A DNA stretch of 32,240 bases from Nanobdellota archaeon (GCA_018816335.1 JAHIVP010000022.1:1-32240), one strand, 5' to 3'; counted from the first letter of the stretch, positions 17,074 to 25,977 are shown. Translations and numbers: made by a program. Notes: generated from the letters alone by a model not told the origin.

Positions 17074-17144
17074 TGGGCCTGGAAGGAATCGAACCTTCGC
17101 CATCTCGGTGTAAACGAGAGAGTCTACCATTAGCTTACAGGCCC
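17074..17144 (-). tRNA. tRNA-Val(UAC)
   Basis: Minus strand GGGCCTG TA AGCTAATGGTAGACT C TCTCG TTTACAC CGAGA TGGC GAAGG TTCGATT CCTTC CAGGCCC A: 7-bp acceptor, 5-bp anticodon and 5-bp T stems; D stem weak; CCA not encoded. Confidence 0.92.
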
Positions 17145-17214
17145 TCTTTGTTCGCCGACAGTGAGCAAGCCCGCAGCCTTGGCGAGGAGCTGCGCAACAA
17201 GAGCGAATCAAAGA
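17145..17214 (+). repeat. GC-rich structured element, copy 1, abutting the tRNA-Val 5' end
   Basis: TCTTTGTTCGC...GCGAATCAAAGA imperfect inverted-repeat ends; aligns along its full length with the element in the tRNA-Gly intron. Confidence 0.75.
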
Positions 17215-17313
17215 TTCCCCTCTGCACTTGTTCTACTAACAAAACTTCATCTTAAAAACCTTACTATACCCTTATTAAAGAAGAAAAGAAAAAACCAATT
17301 CTAACACTCTCAT

Positions 17314-18057
17314 TTAATTACCCACTAACCCCAAAGCAACCCCAATCACCACCACCCCCAAAACCACCGCTATCAACTGAACAATCTTCTTCCACAAACT
17401 AGGTTCTTTATGTAACTCAGGAAATAAATCAGAAGTAGCAATATAAATAAAACTACCTGCAGCAATAGCAATAACATAAGGAATATAATTCTCTAACCTA
17501 CTCAAAAATAAATACCCAACAATACCTCCTAAGATAGCTAAAGAAGCAGAGAGAAAATTAAACATCAAAGCCCTAAACTTTTTCATCCCACCATAAACTA
17601 AAACACCAAAATCTCCAATCTCTTGAGGAATCTCATGCAAAGCAATAGAAAAAGTTGTAGCAATTCCAGTTCCAACATCAACTAAAAAACTAGCAGCAAT
17701 AATAATTCCATCTAAAAAATTATGCACTCCATCTCCAATCAAATTCAAATAAACAACAGGATGCAAACAACCTTCACAATTATTATCTCCATGAGAATGA
17801 TGCCAATGAATAACAGCCTCTATTAAAAAGAAAATAATAATCCCAACTAAAACCCAAGTCAAAGTTCCAAGAACTTCATAACTCTCGGGAATCAAATCAA
17901 AAAACGCAGTTCCAAGCAAAGAACCTGCAGCAAAAGCAACTAAAATATACAACCACTTTTTCAAATTCTTACCCAAAGCCAAACTTACAACTCCTAGCAA
18001 AGAAATCAAGCTCACACTAATCACAGCCAGAATTATATATATCACCTCATGAACCAT
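17314..18057 (-). CDS. ZIP-family metal transporter
   Basis: LIGDGVHNFLDGIIIAASF and SIALHEIPQEIGDFGVLV are ZIP TM4/TM5 motifs; His-rich loop HWHHSHGD. Confidence 0.93.
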   Translation of the reverse strand: MVHEVIYIILAVISVSLISLLGVVSLALGKNLKKWLYILVAFAAGSLLGTAFFDLIPESYEVLGTLTWVLVGIIIFFLIEAVIHWHHSHGDNNCEGCLHPVVYLNLIGDGVHNFLDGIIIAASFLVDVGTGIATTFSIALHEIPQEIGDFGVLVYGGMKKFRALMFNFLSASLAILGGIVGYLFLSRLENYIPYVIAIAAGSFIYIATSDLFPELHKEPSLWKKIVQLIAVVLGVVVIGVALGLVGN

Positions 18058-18071
18058 AATTATATTTAGAA

Positions 18072-18725
18072 TTAGTTATTTTTATAATTAACTAAAAATC
18101 TCCTAAAATCATTTATTATTTTATTTGAACCCTCTTTTTCAACTATCTTCCAAGAAGCAAAATAACTCTTATGTTCCCTTGATCTCATTTTATCATAACC
18201 AATTTCTTTTTCTGATAAAATAAGTTTATAGACATTCTCAAGTATAGAATATATTAGAATATGCGTAGCAGTAATTCTATCACTTTGATATTTTAATTGG
18301 AGTTTATCAAAGTACTTCTCGATTATTTTATTTTTAGGAAGAATTTGATGAACAAGTTCATGAATTATTATTAATTTTAAAAATCTAATATCTTGAGATA
18401 TTAATTTTCCTTTAATTTTCTTTCTTAAAAATATTGTAAGTGGATCAGAAAAACCTCCAACCCAACTTTTTCTATGAGGCTCAGCCAAAAAATAGATAAT
18501 AATCTCCTTCTTATCCCATTGAAATCCAGAAACAGAAGCAATCACCTTTAAGATTTTTAAGCCCTGTTGATTCCACCAGCCTTTCAATACATTTATTTTT
18601 GATTCAACAAATTTTTCCCTATTAATAAATAAAGTATCATTAAGATGTTTATATCTTCCAGTAGAAAAATGAAACAACATAGCATCATAAATAGTAGAAT
18701 AATTTAAGATTATTTTTGGAACCAT
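18072..18725 (-). CDS. Hypothetical protein with HExxH motif (possible metalloprotease-like)
   Basis: RFLKLIIIHELVHQILPKN. Confidence 0.6.
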   Translation of the reverse strand: MVPKIILNYSTIYDAMLFHFSTGRYKHLNDTLFINREKFVESKINVLKGWWNQQGLKILKVIASVSGFQWDKKEIIIYFLAEPHRKSWVGGFSDPLTIFLRKKIKGKLISQDIRFLKLIIIHELVHQILPKNKIIEKYFDKLQLKYQSDRITATHILIYSILENVYKLILSEKEIGYDKMRSREHKSYFASWKIVEKEGSNKIINDFRRFLVNYKNN

Positions 18726-18805
18726 AATTATATTTATGATTAATCTTTTTTATATTTATCTTTTAACATCAAAATACTTAAAAACATAAGAAATTTAAAA
18801 AATTT

Positions 18806-19192
18806 ATGGGAATTATAGATCCAACAAGAACAAACACAATACCCTTAGTAACACCTCTTCCTATAAATTATATAACTCATCCACAAGACAGATTACCAGC
18901 AATAGGTATTTTTTATCAGTTTCCTAGTAGATGGACTGTTTTATGTCAAGAATTTAAATTAGACTTTGATAGATTAAAGCAAGGTAGAAAAGTAATACTT
19001 TCAGGGGAGACTTTAGACTTTAGAAATAAAAAGAGATTATTAGATTATTTAGATAGACATGATTATCAAGCAGTTCAAACTAAAGTTCCAGATGGAATAA
19101 GTTTTTCAGACACTGCAGAAGTTGTATCAAGCACCCATTTCAACGATTTCTTTTCAAGATACTCTTGGGTTGACAAATTAATATCAAATTAA
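18806..19192 (+). CDS. Hypothetical protein
   Basis: 128-aa ORF with TATA-like sequence upstream. Confidence 0.55.
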   Translation: MGIIDPTRTNTIPLVTPLPINYITHPQDRLPAIGIFYQFPSRWTVLCQEFKLDFDRLKQGRKVILSGETLDFRNKKRLLDYLDRHDYQAVQTKVPDGISFSDTAEVVSSTHFNDFFSRYSWVDKLISN

Positions 19193-19195
19193 AAA

Positions 19196-19374
19196 TGCGC
19201 CGGCCGGAGGTCGAATCCGGGTCACAACGTTTTTGCATTTTTTGAAGGGCCGCCAAAGCCACCCCTCTTTGACTCACTCTTATTGCGGGCATCCTCGGCT
19301 TTCGCCTGCGGTGCTCCTCATTGTCGGTGAGCAAAGATGGCAACGTCGTATACTAACCACTATACTACCAGCGC
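19196..19374 (-). tRNA. tRNA-Gly(GCC) with 107-nt intron at position 37/38
   Basis: Exon 1 19374-19338 GCGCTGGTAGTATAGTGGTTAGTATACGACGTTGCCA; exon 2 19230-19196 ACGTTGTGACCCGGATTCGACCTCCGGCCGGCGCA. Bulge-helix-bulge: TTGC/GCAA 4-bp helix with 3-nt bulges CA^T and AA^A. Confidence 0.9.
19266..19337 (-). repeat. GC-rich structured element, copy 2, within the tRNA-Gly intron
   Basis: TCTTTGCTCAC...GTGAGTCAAAGA; begins exactly at the predicted first intron nucleotide. Confidence 0.75.
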
Positions 19375-19452
19375 ATATAATTAGTCATTAATTTTCATAT
19401 TTAAATTTTTATGTTATGATATATTTATTAACCTTATTCATAATTTAATTTT

Positions 19453-20472
19453 ATGGAAAATCTCCCATACATCACAACCTCAGAAGGAACAGCAGGAAAA
19501 ATCAGACAAAAACCAGAACACTTCATAGTAGAAGAAATCCCAGCATACCCACCTATTGGAACAGGTTCACATTTATTTGTAAACATAACAAAACAAAATC
19601 AAACAACAAAACAAGTTCAAGAAGACATAGCAAAACAACTCAACATGAATCCTTTAGACATAAGTTTTGCAGGAATGAAAGACAAACACGCAATAACAAC
19701 CCAATGGTTCTCAATTAATCTAGACACCACTAAAGTAACAAAAGCAGAAGCAATAAATAAAATAGATTTAATGAAAAACATCAAACTAAATTCCTATGAA
19801 CTCCATGACAAAAAACTAAAACCAGGACATCTCAAAGCAAATAAATTCACAATCATAATCTCAGAAACAGATAAAATAGAACAAGCAAAAGAAACAGCAA
19901 AACAAATAGAAAAAACAGGAATTCCTAATTATTATGGAGAACAAAGATTTGGAGTCGACAATGACAACGCAGAAAAAGGAAAACAAATAATCCAAGATAA
20001 ACTCAAGATAAGAGAAAAATTTCAAAAAAAATTATATCTAAATTCTTATCAATCCTATCTTTGCAATTTATACTTAACAGAAAGATTAAACCAAAATCTA
20101 ATAAACAAAATTCTAAAAGGAGACATAGCAAAAAAAACAGACACAGGGGGGATGTTTATAGTTGAAGATCCTATCACCGACCAAAAAAGAATGGATAAAA
20201 AAGAAATTACATTCACAGCTCCAATGTTTGGATATAAAATGACACAACCAACACATGAATCACTAGAATTTGAAAATAAAATCTTAGAAAAAGAAAACAT
20301 CACAATACAAAATCTAAAAAAAGCAAAACTAAAAGGAACAAGAAGACAAGGAATAATCTTCCCAGAAAACCTAGAAATAAAAAAACATCCAAAAGGAATT
20401 CAAGTTTCATTTACTTTAAGAAAAGGAAGTTTTGCAACTATTGTTCTTAGAGAATTTATGAAAAATGATTAG
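19453..20472 (+). CDS. truD: tRNA pseudouridine(13) synthase TruD
   Basis: GKIRQKPEHFIVEEIPAYPPIGTGSHLFVNITKQNQTT, FAGMKDKHAITTQWFSI, IPNYYGEQRFG. Confidence 0.95.
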   Translation: MENLPYITTSEGTAGKIRQKPEHFIVEEIPAYPPIGTGSHLFVNITKQNQTTKQVQEDIAKQLNMNPLDISFAGMKDKHAITTQWFSINLDTTKVTKAEAINKIDLMKNIKLNSYELHDKKLKPGHLKANKFTIIISETDKIEQAKETAKQIEKTGIPNYYGEQRFGVDNDNAEKGKQIIQDKLKIREKFQKKLYLNSYQSYLCNLYLTERLNQNLINKILKGDIAKKTDTGGMFIVEDPITDQKRMDKKEITFTAPMFGYKMTQPTHESLEFENKILEKENITIQNLKKAKLKGTRRQGIIFPENLEIKKHPKGIQVSFTLRKGSFATIVLREFMKND

Positions 20473-20503
20473 CTTTATAAACTAACAATAACAAAAAATA
20501 ATT

Positions 20504-20755
20504 ATGGGAACAGGCAGATTAACAGGCAAAAGAAGAACTCCTCACAAACAAGATAAAAAGAGAGCTAGGTCTCTTGTTGGAAAAACATTGACTGCTATAG
20601 AACAAACACAAGCAGGAGTAAAACAAACAGCTGATTATGCAGGAACACAATATTGTAGAACACTAGATACTTGTGCAGACTCTTCAAACAATAGAACCTC
20701 AATATGTTATGATGATAACCAAGCAGCATCATGTAGTAAAAGATTAACTTTATAA
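20504..20755 (+). CDS. Small basic Cys-containing hypothetical protein
   Basis: 83-aa ORF with ATG shortly after the truD stop. Confidence 0.55.
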   Translation: MGTGRLTGKRRTPHKQDKKRARSLVGKTLTAIEQTQAGVKQTADYAGTQYCRTLDTCADSSNNRTSICYDDNQAASCSKRLTL

Positions 20756-20777
20756 ACTAATTTCTAAATTAAAAATT

Positions 20778-21746
20778 ATGACAAAAATAGCAGTTGACGC
20801 AGACTCAGGAGATGGAGATAAAACCAAGTATGGAGAAGGAGCAAGAATATTTCTACAAGATCCAGCAAATCAAAATCATCAAGTAATATTATTTGGAAAT
20901 AAAAAATATCTTCAAAAATATGAAGAACAAGGAAAAATACAAGTAGTTCACTCTCCTAGACATCCAATTAGAGATGCAGTAAAAAGTGTTAATCAATTAG
21001 AAGCTGATGTCTTAGTAGGATTAGGAGATACAAAAAGAACAATAGTCACAGCTTGGAACAGATTAGGATTAATAAAACACCTTCAAGCACCTTTTCTTGC
21101 AACACCACTTCCAGGAGGGAACGTTATAAGCGACGTAGGAGCAGCACTAGATCCTTCAAGAGAATTAGCATATCAAATGGCAATAGGAGCCTATGTATTA
21201 GCAACAGAATTCTATGGTATCAAACACCCATTAATAACAACTGTATCAACTGGAGAAGAACCAGAAAAAGGAGATGAGTTTGTTAAATCACTTAAATTAG
21301 AACAAATGTTACCTGATTTTGAAATTGCACCATTCCAGTTAGAAGGACGAGATTTAGTTCCAAATCCAAAAACAAGAAGAATAAAACGCCCATGTATCGG
21401 GCTAGTAAACGGATATGCAGGAAACATAGCTCTAAAAATAATAGAAGAAACAGGTCCACTAATAATTGCTAATTGGTACCCTGAATTTGAGATGTTAGAT
21501 GCACTTCCTCTAATAGGTTTAGAAAATGGAGAAGTAATGATAGGTCACGGAAACTCAGACCCTCAAAGAATTGCAGGAGCTTATAGAAACGCAGCACAAT
21601 ATGTTCCATATAAAGATAGAGTTAGAGAAAGATTAAAAGAAAAAATAAGAAGATTTCCAGATGCTGATAATAACATAGGAGACTCAAGATTAAAAAGAAT
21701 TATTAAACAAGGAATAAAAAAACTAGCTCTAGCAGTTTATGAATAA
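20778..21746 (+). CDS. PlsX-like (phosphate acyltransferase / phosphotransacylase superfamily) protein
   Basis: IAVDADSGDGD N-terminus; PFLATPLPGGNVISDVGAALD; GIKHPLITTVSTGEEPEKGDEFVK; GLVNGYAGNIALKIIEETG match PlsX core motifs. Confidence 0.8.
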   Translation: MTKIAVDADSGDGDKTKYGEGARIFLQDPANQNHQVILFGNKKYLQKYEEQGKIQVVHSPRHPIRDAVKSVNQLEADVLVGLGDTKRTIVTAWNRLGLIKHLQAPFLATPLPGGNVISDVGAALDPSRELAYQMAIGAYVLATEFYGIKHPLITTVSTGEEPEKGDEFVKSLKLEQMLPDFEIAPFQLEGRDLVPNPKTRRIKRPCIGLVNGYAGNIALKIIEETGPLIIANWYPEFEMLDALPLIGLENGEVMIGHGNSDPQRIAGAYRNAAQYVPYKDRVRERLKEKIRRFPDADNNIGDSRLKRIIKQGIKKLALAVYE

Positions 21747-21789
21747 TCAAAACAAAAACCTATAAAAAACCCCACTCCCAATAATATTT

Positions 21790-22827
21790 ATGGAAAAAGA
21801 GAGGTTCATCCATTCCCTAAAAAATTACACAGCAAATATAATTCTTATATGGCTAGCTATTTTATTTTACAGAACTAACAAATATTATATTGACTTTCTT
21901 CGTCCAGACACTCAAACAGTTATCCTTTATCTTGCTTTAATCTACACAGTTGTAGGATTCTTTGTATATATTTTCTTTCCATCAGATTTAACAAAAAGAA
22001 CAAAAGGAAGAGTTCTAGCACAATCAGTCAAAAGAATGTCAAGAGAATACTACAGATATCTAAAAGAATTCACATCAAGTTCTTCTCATCCCCTTCCAAA
22101 AATAGACAAAGAAGAAAAAACAGCTTTCTTATTCTTAATAGTAAAAATATTCTTTCTTCCAATAATGTTAAACTTCATGTTCAGCAATTACAACGGACTA
22201 AAAGGTTACATAAACATATTAGCATCAACAGACAATCTATTCTCTGTCGAATCTTTCATAAACATACTCTACCCTTTTGCAATTGTAATAATGTTCTTCA
22301 TTGACACTTTATATTTCACATTTGGATATGCAGTAGAAGCAAAATTCCTAGGAAACACAGTAAGGTCAGTAGAACCAACAATATTTGGATGGATAGTTGC
22401 ATTAGCTTGTTATCCTCCTTTCAATGGCCTAGTTTCAGATTATGTTTCCTGGTATGCAAATGACAGTGTAAACTTTGCAACATCAACAATCACAGTAATC
22501 ATGAGAATTGTAATTATAATATTATTTATTATATACTTAGGAGCAACACTATCTCTTGGAGCAAAATGCTCTAATCTAACAAACAGAGGAATTGTATCTC
22601 GTGGCACATACTCATGGATAAGACACCCAGCCTACATTTCAAAAGTAGGAGCTTGGTGGTTAATGATAATCCCTGTCTTCTCACTCTTCGCATTTGTAAG
22701 CATGGCTTTGTGGACAGGAGTTTATTTCTTAAGAGCAATCACAGAAGAACGACACCTAATCCAAGATCCAGATTATGTTCAATATTGTAAAAAAGTTAAG
22801 TGGAGATTTATCCCTGGTATTTATTAG
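21790..22827 (+). CDS. ICMT/PEMT-like membrane methyltransferase
   Basis: Multi-TM; C-terminal GIVSRGTYSWIRHPAYISKVGAWW...EERHLIQDPDYVQYCKKVKWRFIPG typical of isoprenylcysteine/phospholipid methyltransferases. Confidence 0.85.
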   Translation: MEKERFIHSLKNYTANIILIWLAILFYRTNKYYIDFLRPDTQTVILYLALIYTVVGFFVYIFFPSDLTKRTKGRVLAQSVKRMSREYYRYLKEFTSSSSHPLPKIDKEEKTAFLFLIVKIFFLPIMLNFMFSNYNGLKGYINILASTDNLFSVESFINILYPFAIVIMFFIDTLYFTFGYAVEAKFLGNTVRSVEPTIFGWIVALACYPPFNGLVSDYVSWYANDSVNFATSTITVIMRIVIIILFIIYLGATLSLGAKCSNLTNRGIVSRGTYSWIRHPAYISKVGAWWLMIIPVFSLFAFVSMALWTGVYFLRAITEERHLIQDPDYVQYCKKVKWRFIPGIY

Positions 22828-22837
22828 AAAATTATTC

Positions 22838-23185
22838 TTAAGCAGGACATTGAGCTTCCAATCCAGTAATTAATAATTCTCTTTCTTCATCCTTAGCATG
22901 ATGCTGGTGAATATAATGTACATCAGTTTGTTTAGGGTTCGCCAAATCATCAACCAAATCTCCCATCACAAATAATCCTTGTCTTAAAGTACCATCTTTA
23001 ATCTCATATCTACCATCACTGTCTCTCACCCAATCACATGGTCTATTAACCTTTACTGATTTATCACCAGAAACTTCACGATAAACACCAGCAACATACT
23101 CAACAGCCGATAATGTTTTTACTGGTTCATCAAATGTAACTTTAACATTACTTCTTTGTGATGTGTCAATACCTATTAATCTCAT
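22838..23185 (-). CDS. Hypothetical protein
   Basis: 115-aa ORF. Confidence 0.55.
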   Translation of the reverse strand: MRLIGIDTSQRSNVKVTFDEPVKTLSAVEYVAGVYREVSGDKSVKVNRPCDWVRDSDGRYEIKDGTLRQGLFVMGDLVDDLANPKQTDVHYIHQHHAKDEERELLITGLEAQCPA

Positions 23186-23246
23186 ATCTTCATAATAAAA
23201 ATCTACTTTATAAATATTTCTATAATGTAACCACTAAAAAATAACA

Positions 23247-23447
23247 CTATCTCTCAGGCACAATAATCCAAGCAATAATATAAACCAAAACTCCCACCCC
23301 CATAGAAACCAGTGTCCCTAAAACCCACAACAACCTCACAACAACAGGATCCATATTAGAATACTCCCCAATCCCTGCACACACTCCAGCAATAACTCTA
23401 TCTTTCTTACTTCTAAACAATCTTTTTACTTTTTCTTTTTTTGCCAT
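23247..23447 (-). CDS. PspC-domain protein
   Basis: KRLFRSKKDRVIAGVCAGIGEYSNMDPVVVRLLWVLGTLVSMGVGVLVYIIAWIIVPE. Confidence 0.93.
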   Translation of the reverse strand: MAKKEKVKRLFRSKKDRVIAGVCAGIGEYSNMDPVVVRLLWVLGTLVSMGVGVLVYIIAWIIVPER

Positions 23448-23530
23448 ACTAAATAATATAAAGAATTATTTATAAAATTATCTACCTCTTTTGCTTCTTC
23501 TTCAAATCCCAAAAACAATCTTTCCATTAA

Positions 23531-24862
23531 TTAAAAACCTCTTAAATCAATAACCTTTTCTAAAAAACTTCCTGAAGCATTACTTAATCTAGACTCATTA
23601 AGCCAAGTAGGAGCATCATCTTTTCCAGAATCATATGCAAGCTCCCGAGTCAAGTTCATGATTCCCACTCTTGAAGCAGCTCCATTTAATTGATGTACAG
23701 CAAAATATAAAGATCTCTCAAGATTAGATTTTCTATCTTCAAAAGTGCTTCCAAGTCTAGGTTTTTTTGCCTCTTCAACAATAACCTCATAATACAATTT
23801 AAGAAGAACTCCAAATGCACTATGATCTCCAGCTTCAATCCTATCTAATAATTCTCTTTCTACTTTCCATGGAACAGAAGAAATATCAGGAATATCAGCA
23901 CTATTCCCATCACCCCCAAGTATTTTTTTTCTCATCTCCCTTTTTCGAGAAGTTTTTGAACAAGGTACAACAATCTCTCGAGATGCAAGACGTTCAGCTT
24001 CATCTTTATCAAGATAATATAATCCTATATCCCCACATTTAGAATATGGAGGCATTATTGTTGGATGCAAATCACCAGATCTAGAACCCTCCTTAATAAT
24101 CCTAAGAGCAGATTTCAAATGAATTCCTCTCATTGCCGCAATCTCACTAGAAGAAACACCATTTTGTATAGCTCGATAAAGTGCTCTCTCTTTTGCTAAA
24201 ACCTCTCTGAAACTACTAGGACTTATTTTAAATTGTCTACCTGTAGGAACACCATCTAGGCCATACATCCTAATTTTCTGAGCTTTTAATTCTCCAGCAT
24301 CTATCATCTGTCTATAACGCCTGTTCCTAATTTTTTTTGGAAAATTAAATCCAGATTTTACATTAAGCTCTTCAAAACTCGGCCAACTTTCAATCATTTC
24401 TTTTCTTCTCCTTAAATCTCTAGCGATTTTAGCAGCACCAACTATTGAAACATATTTTTTCCTTCCATCTATCCCTGATTCATGATGAGCTTCAGCAATA
24501 GCATAAAATTGTGGTTCCTGAATATACCATCTTCCATCAGAAACAACAGAAGCAAATTCATTAACAGGCACCAAACCAGAATTTTCTTTAAATAATGCAT
24601 TTATTCTTGGAACTGAAACAAAATGTTTTCCTTTCTCAACTTTAACTTCTCCCAAAACCCCAGATTTAACCAACCTATTATAAATATCTTCTTTAATTCC
24701 TAAAATCTCTCTTGTTTCAGTAGGACTCTTAAATCTTCCTTTTACAGGTTTGTGTTGGAAACTTTCATACCAATCTTTCAAAAAAATCCCATTTTCAACC
24801 CGATAATTTATTTTTTCATCAGGACTCATCAAGAGGTAGTCCAAAGCTTTTGTAGCATACAT
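23531..24862 (-). CDS. Multi-HTH protein of unknown function
   Basis: 443 aa; PTETREILGIKEDIYNRLVKSGVLGEVKVEKGKHFVSVPRINALF (excisionase/MerR-like HTH) and SSSEIAAMRGIHLKSALRIIKEG. Confidence 0.7.
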   Translation of the reverse strand: MYATKALDYLLMSPDEKINYRVENGIFLKDWYESFQHKPVKGRFKSPTETREILGIKEDIYNRLVKSGVLGEVKVEKGKHFVSVPRINALFKENSGLVPVNEFASVVSDGRWYIQEPQFYAIAEAHHESGIDGRKKYVSIVGAAKIARDLRRRKEMIESWPSFEELNVKSGFNFPKKIRNRRYRQMIDAGELKAQKIRMYGLDGVPTGRQFKISPSSFREVLAKERALYRAIQNGVSSSEIAAMRGIHLKSALRIIKEGSRSGDLHPTIMPPYSKCGDIGLYYLDKDEAERLASREIVVPCSKTSRKREMRKKILGGDGNSADIPDISSVPWKVERELLDRIEAGDHSAFGVLLKLYYEVIVEEAKKPRLGSTFEDRKSNLERSLYFAVHQLNGAASRVGIMNLTRELAYDSGKDDAPTWLNESRLSNASGSFLEKVIDLRGF

Positions 24863-25052
24863 CTTACATATTGTTGTAATTTAATAGTAGTTATAGATAT
24901 AGACTAAGTATATAACAGTTTCTATCAGGAATATTAACTACATAATCACCACCACCCAACGACAAATAAAAACATCACAACAACACACCCCCACCCCCAC
25001 AATTTTAATTAACAAACAAATCAATATATTATCTTTCAATTAATTAATAAAA

Positions 25053-25119
25053 GGTGTAAAATGGGAAAGGACGAAGTCCGGATTTTACAGGAGGAATTTT
25101 CTTACTCTCCTATTTCACC
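25053..25119 (+). other. Candidate structured RNA or short repeat element
   Basis: GGTG/CACC closing pair, GTAAAAT/ATTTTAC, GGAC-GAA-GTCC, AGGAG/CTCCT nested helices. Confidence 0.4.
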
Positions 25120-25143
25120 ATACCCCCACCAGCCCCTTAGCAC

Positions 25144-25977
25144 TTAATTCAGTTCATAGAAATCTATTGCACCATAGCAAGCAGGATTTTTCCCTCTTGC
25201 TTCTTTAGTAATTTTTTCACTTTTGGATTTATTGTATCTTAATCGTAAATCTAATTTGCCCTCTCTTTTTTTCTTTAGAATTATTTGAACCCCCCGAACT
25301 TTTTGGGATTTGTCTTTATAATCTGTATTTCTTACACTTATATCAAATCCCTCTTTTTTTACTTCCCGAAAAAACTCCTTTGTTCCAACAAATTCTTTTT
25401 CTTTTTTAATTAAAAATCTTGGCATATAATCTTTTTTCATTTTTTTATCAAGTTCTTTATAAAGATTGTAAAACTTGTTTCCAAGATTTTTCTTTGTTTC
25501 ATGTGCATCAAATGAAATTAAAGCAACCCCTCCCACTTTTAAAATTCTAGATGTCTCCTCCAATGCCTTTGCTTTATTTTTAACATGCACAAATGAAACA
25601 TTGCTAATAATTAAGTCAAAGAAATTTTCTTTGTAAGGGATTTTTTTCCCAACGTCCCAAAAATTTATTTTAGGTAAATTAGATTTTTCTTTGTTATCCA
25701 AAAAGATTTTATTTTCTTCAGCATTTCTTATAAAATCTTTTTTTTCTTTTATTCCATGATAACGATTAAGATTTATTCCATACAAATCAAGATTACTAAA
25801 TTTTTTTCTTAATTCAAGAAGCAAGATTCCTCTCCCACAACCGATTTCAAGTAATTTTATTTTATGATTTTTCCTTTTTCTAAGTTCATTTATTAATCTC
25901 CTTTCCATTACAAAATTATTTAACCCTCTGCTAACTCCTTTTACATTCTTGACATAGTTTGGAATTTTATTTATCAT
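25144..25977 (-). CDS. Class I SAM-dependent methyltransferase
   Basis: KLLEIGCGRGILLLELRKKFSNLDLYGINLN; DLIISNVSFVHVKNKAKALEETSRILKVGGVALISF. Confidence 0.9.
   Translation of the reverse strand: MINKIPNYVKNVKGVSRGLNNFVMERRLINELRKRKNHKIKLLEIGCGRGILLLELRKKFSNLDLYGINLNRYHGIKEKKDFIRNAEENKIFLDNKEKSNLPKINFWDVGKKIPYKENFFDLIISNVSFVHVKNKAKALEETSRILKVGGVALISFDAHETKKNLGNKFYNLYKELDKKMKKDYMPRFLIKKEKEFVGTKEFFREVKKEGFDISVRNTDYKDKSQKVRGVQIILKKKREGKLDLRLRYNKSKSEKITKEARGKNPACYGAIDFYELN

Noticed and set aside
16740-17133. ORFs 16740..16931, 16747..17133, 16787..17113
   Set aside because: Shadows of the zinc-ribbon gene in other frames or strand, two of them running into the tRNA-Val gene.
17067-17255. ORF 17067..17255 (+), MHMGLEGIEPSPSRCKRESLPLAYRPSLFADSEQ...
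   Set aside because: Reads antisense through tRNA-Val and then the structured repeat; spurious translation.
19140-19343. ORF 19140..19343 (-)
   Set aside because: Translation of the tRNA-Gly intron and 3' exon; not protein-coding.
21053-21427. ORFs 21053..21277 (+) and 21212..21427 (-)
   Set aside because: Alternative frames within the PlsX-like gene.
23815-24042. ORF 23815..24042 (+)
   Set aside because: Antisense to the multi-HTH gene.
24940-25130. IS200/IS605-type transposon end
   Set aside because: No transposase or TnpB-like ORF is present in the window; hairpins alone are insufficient.
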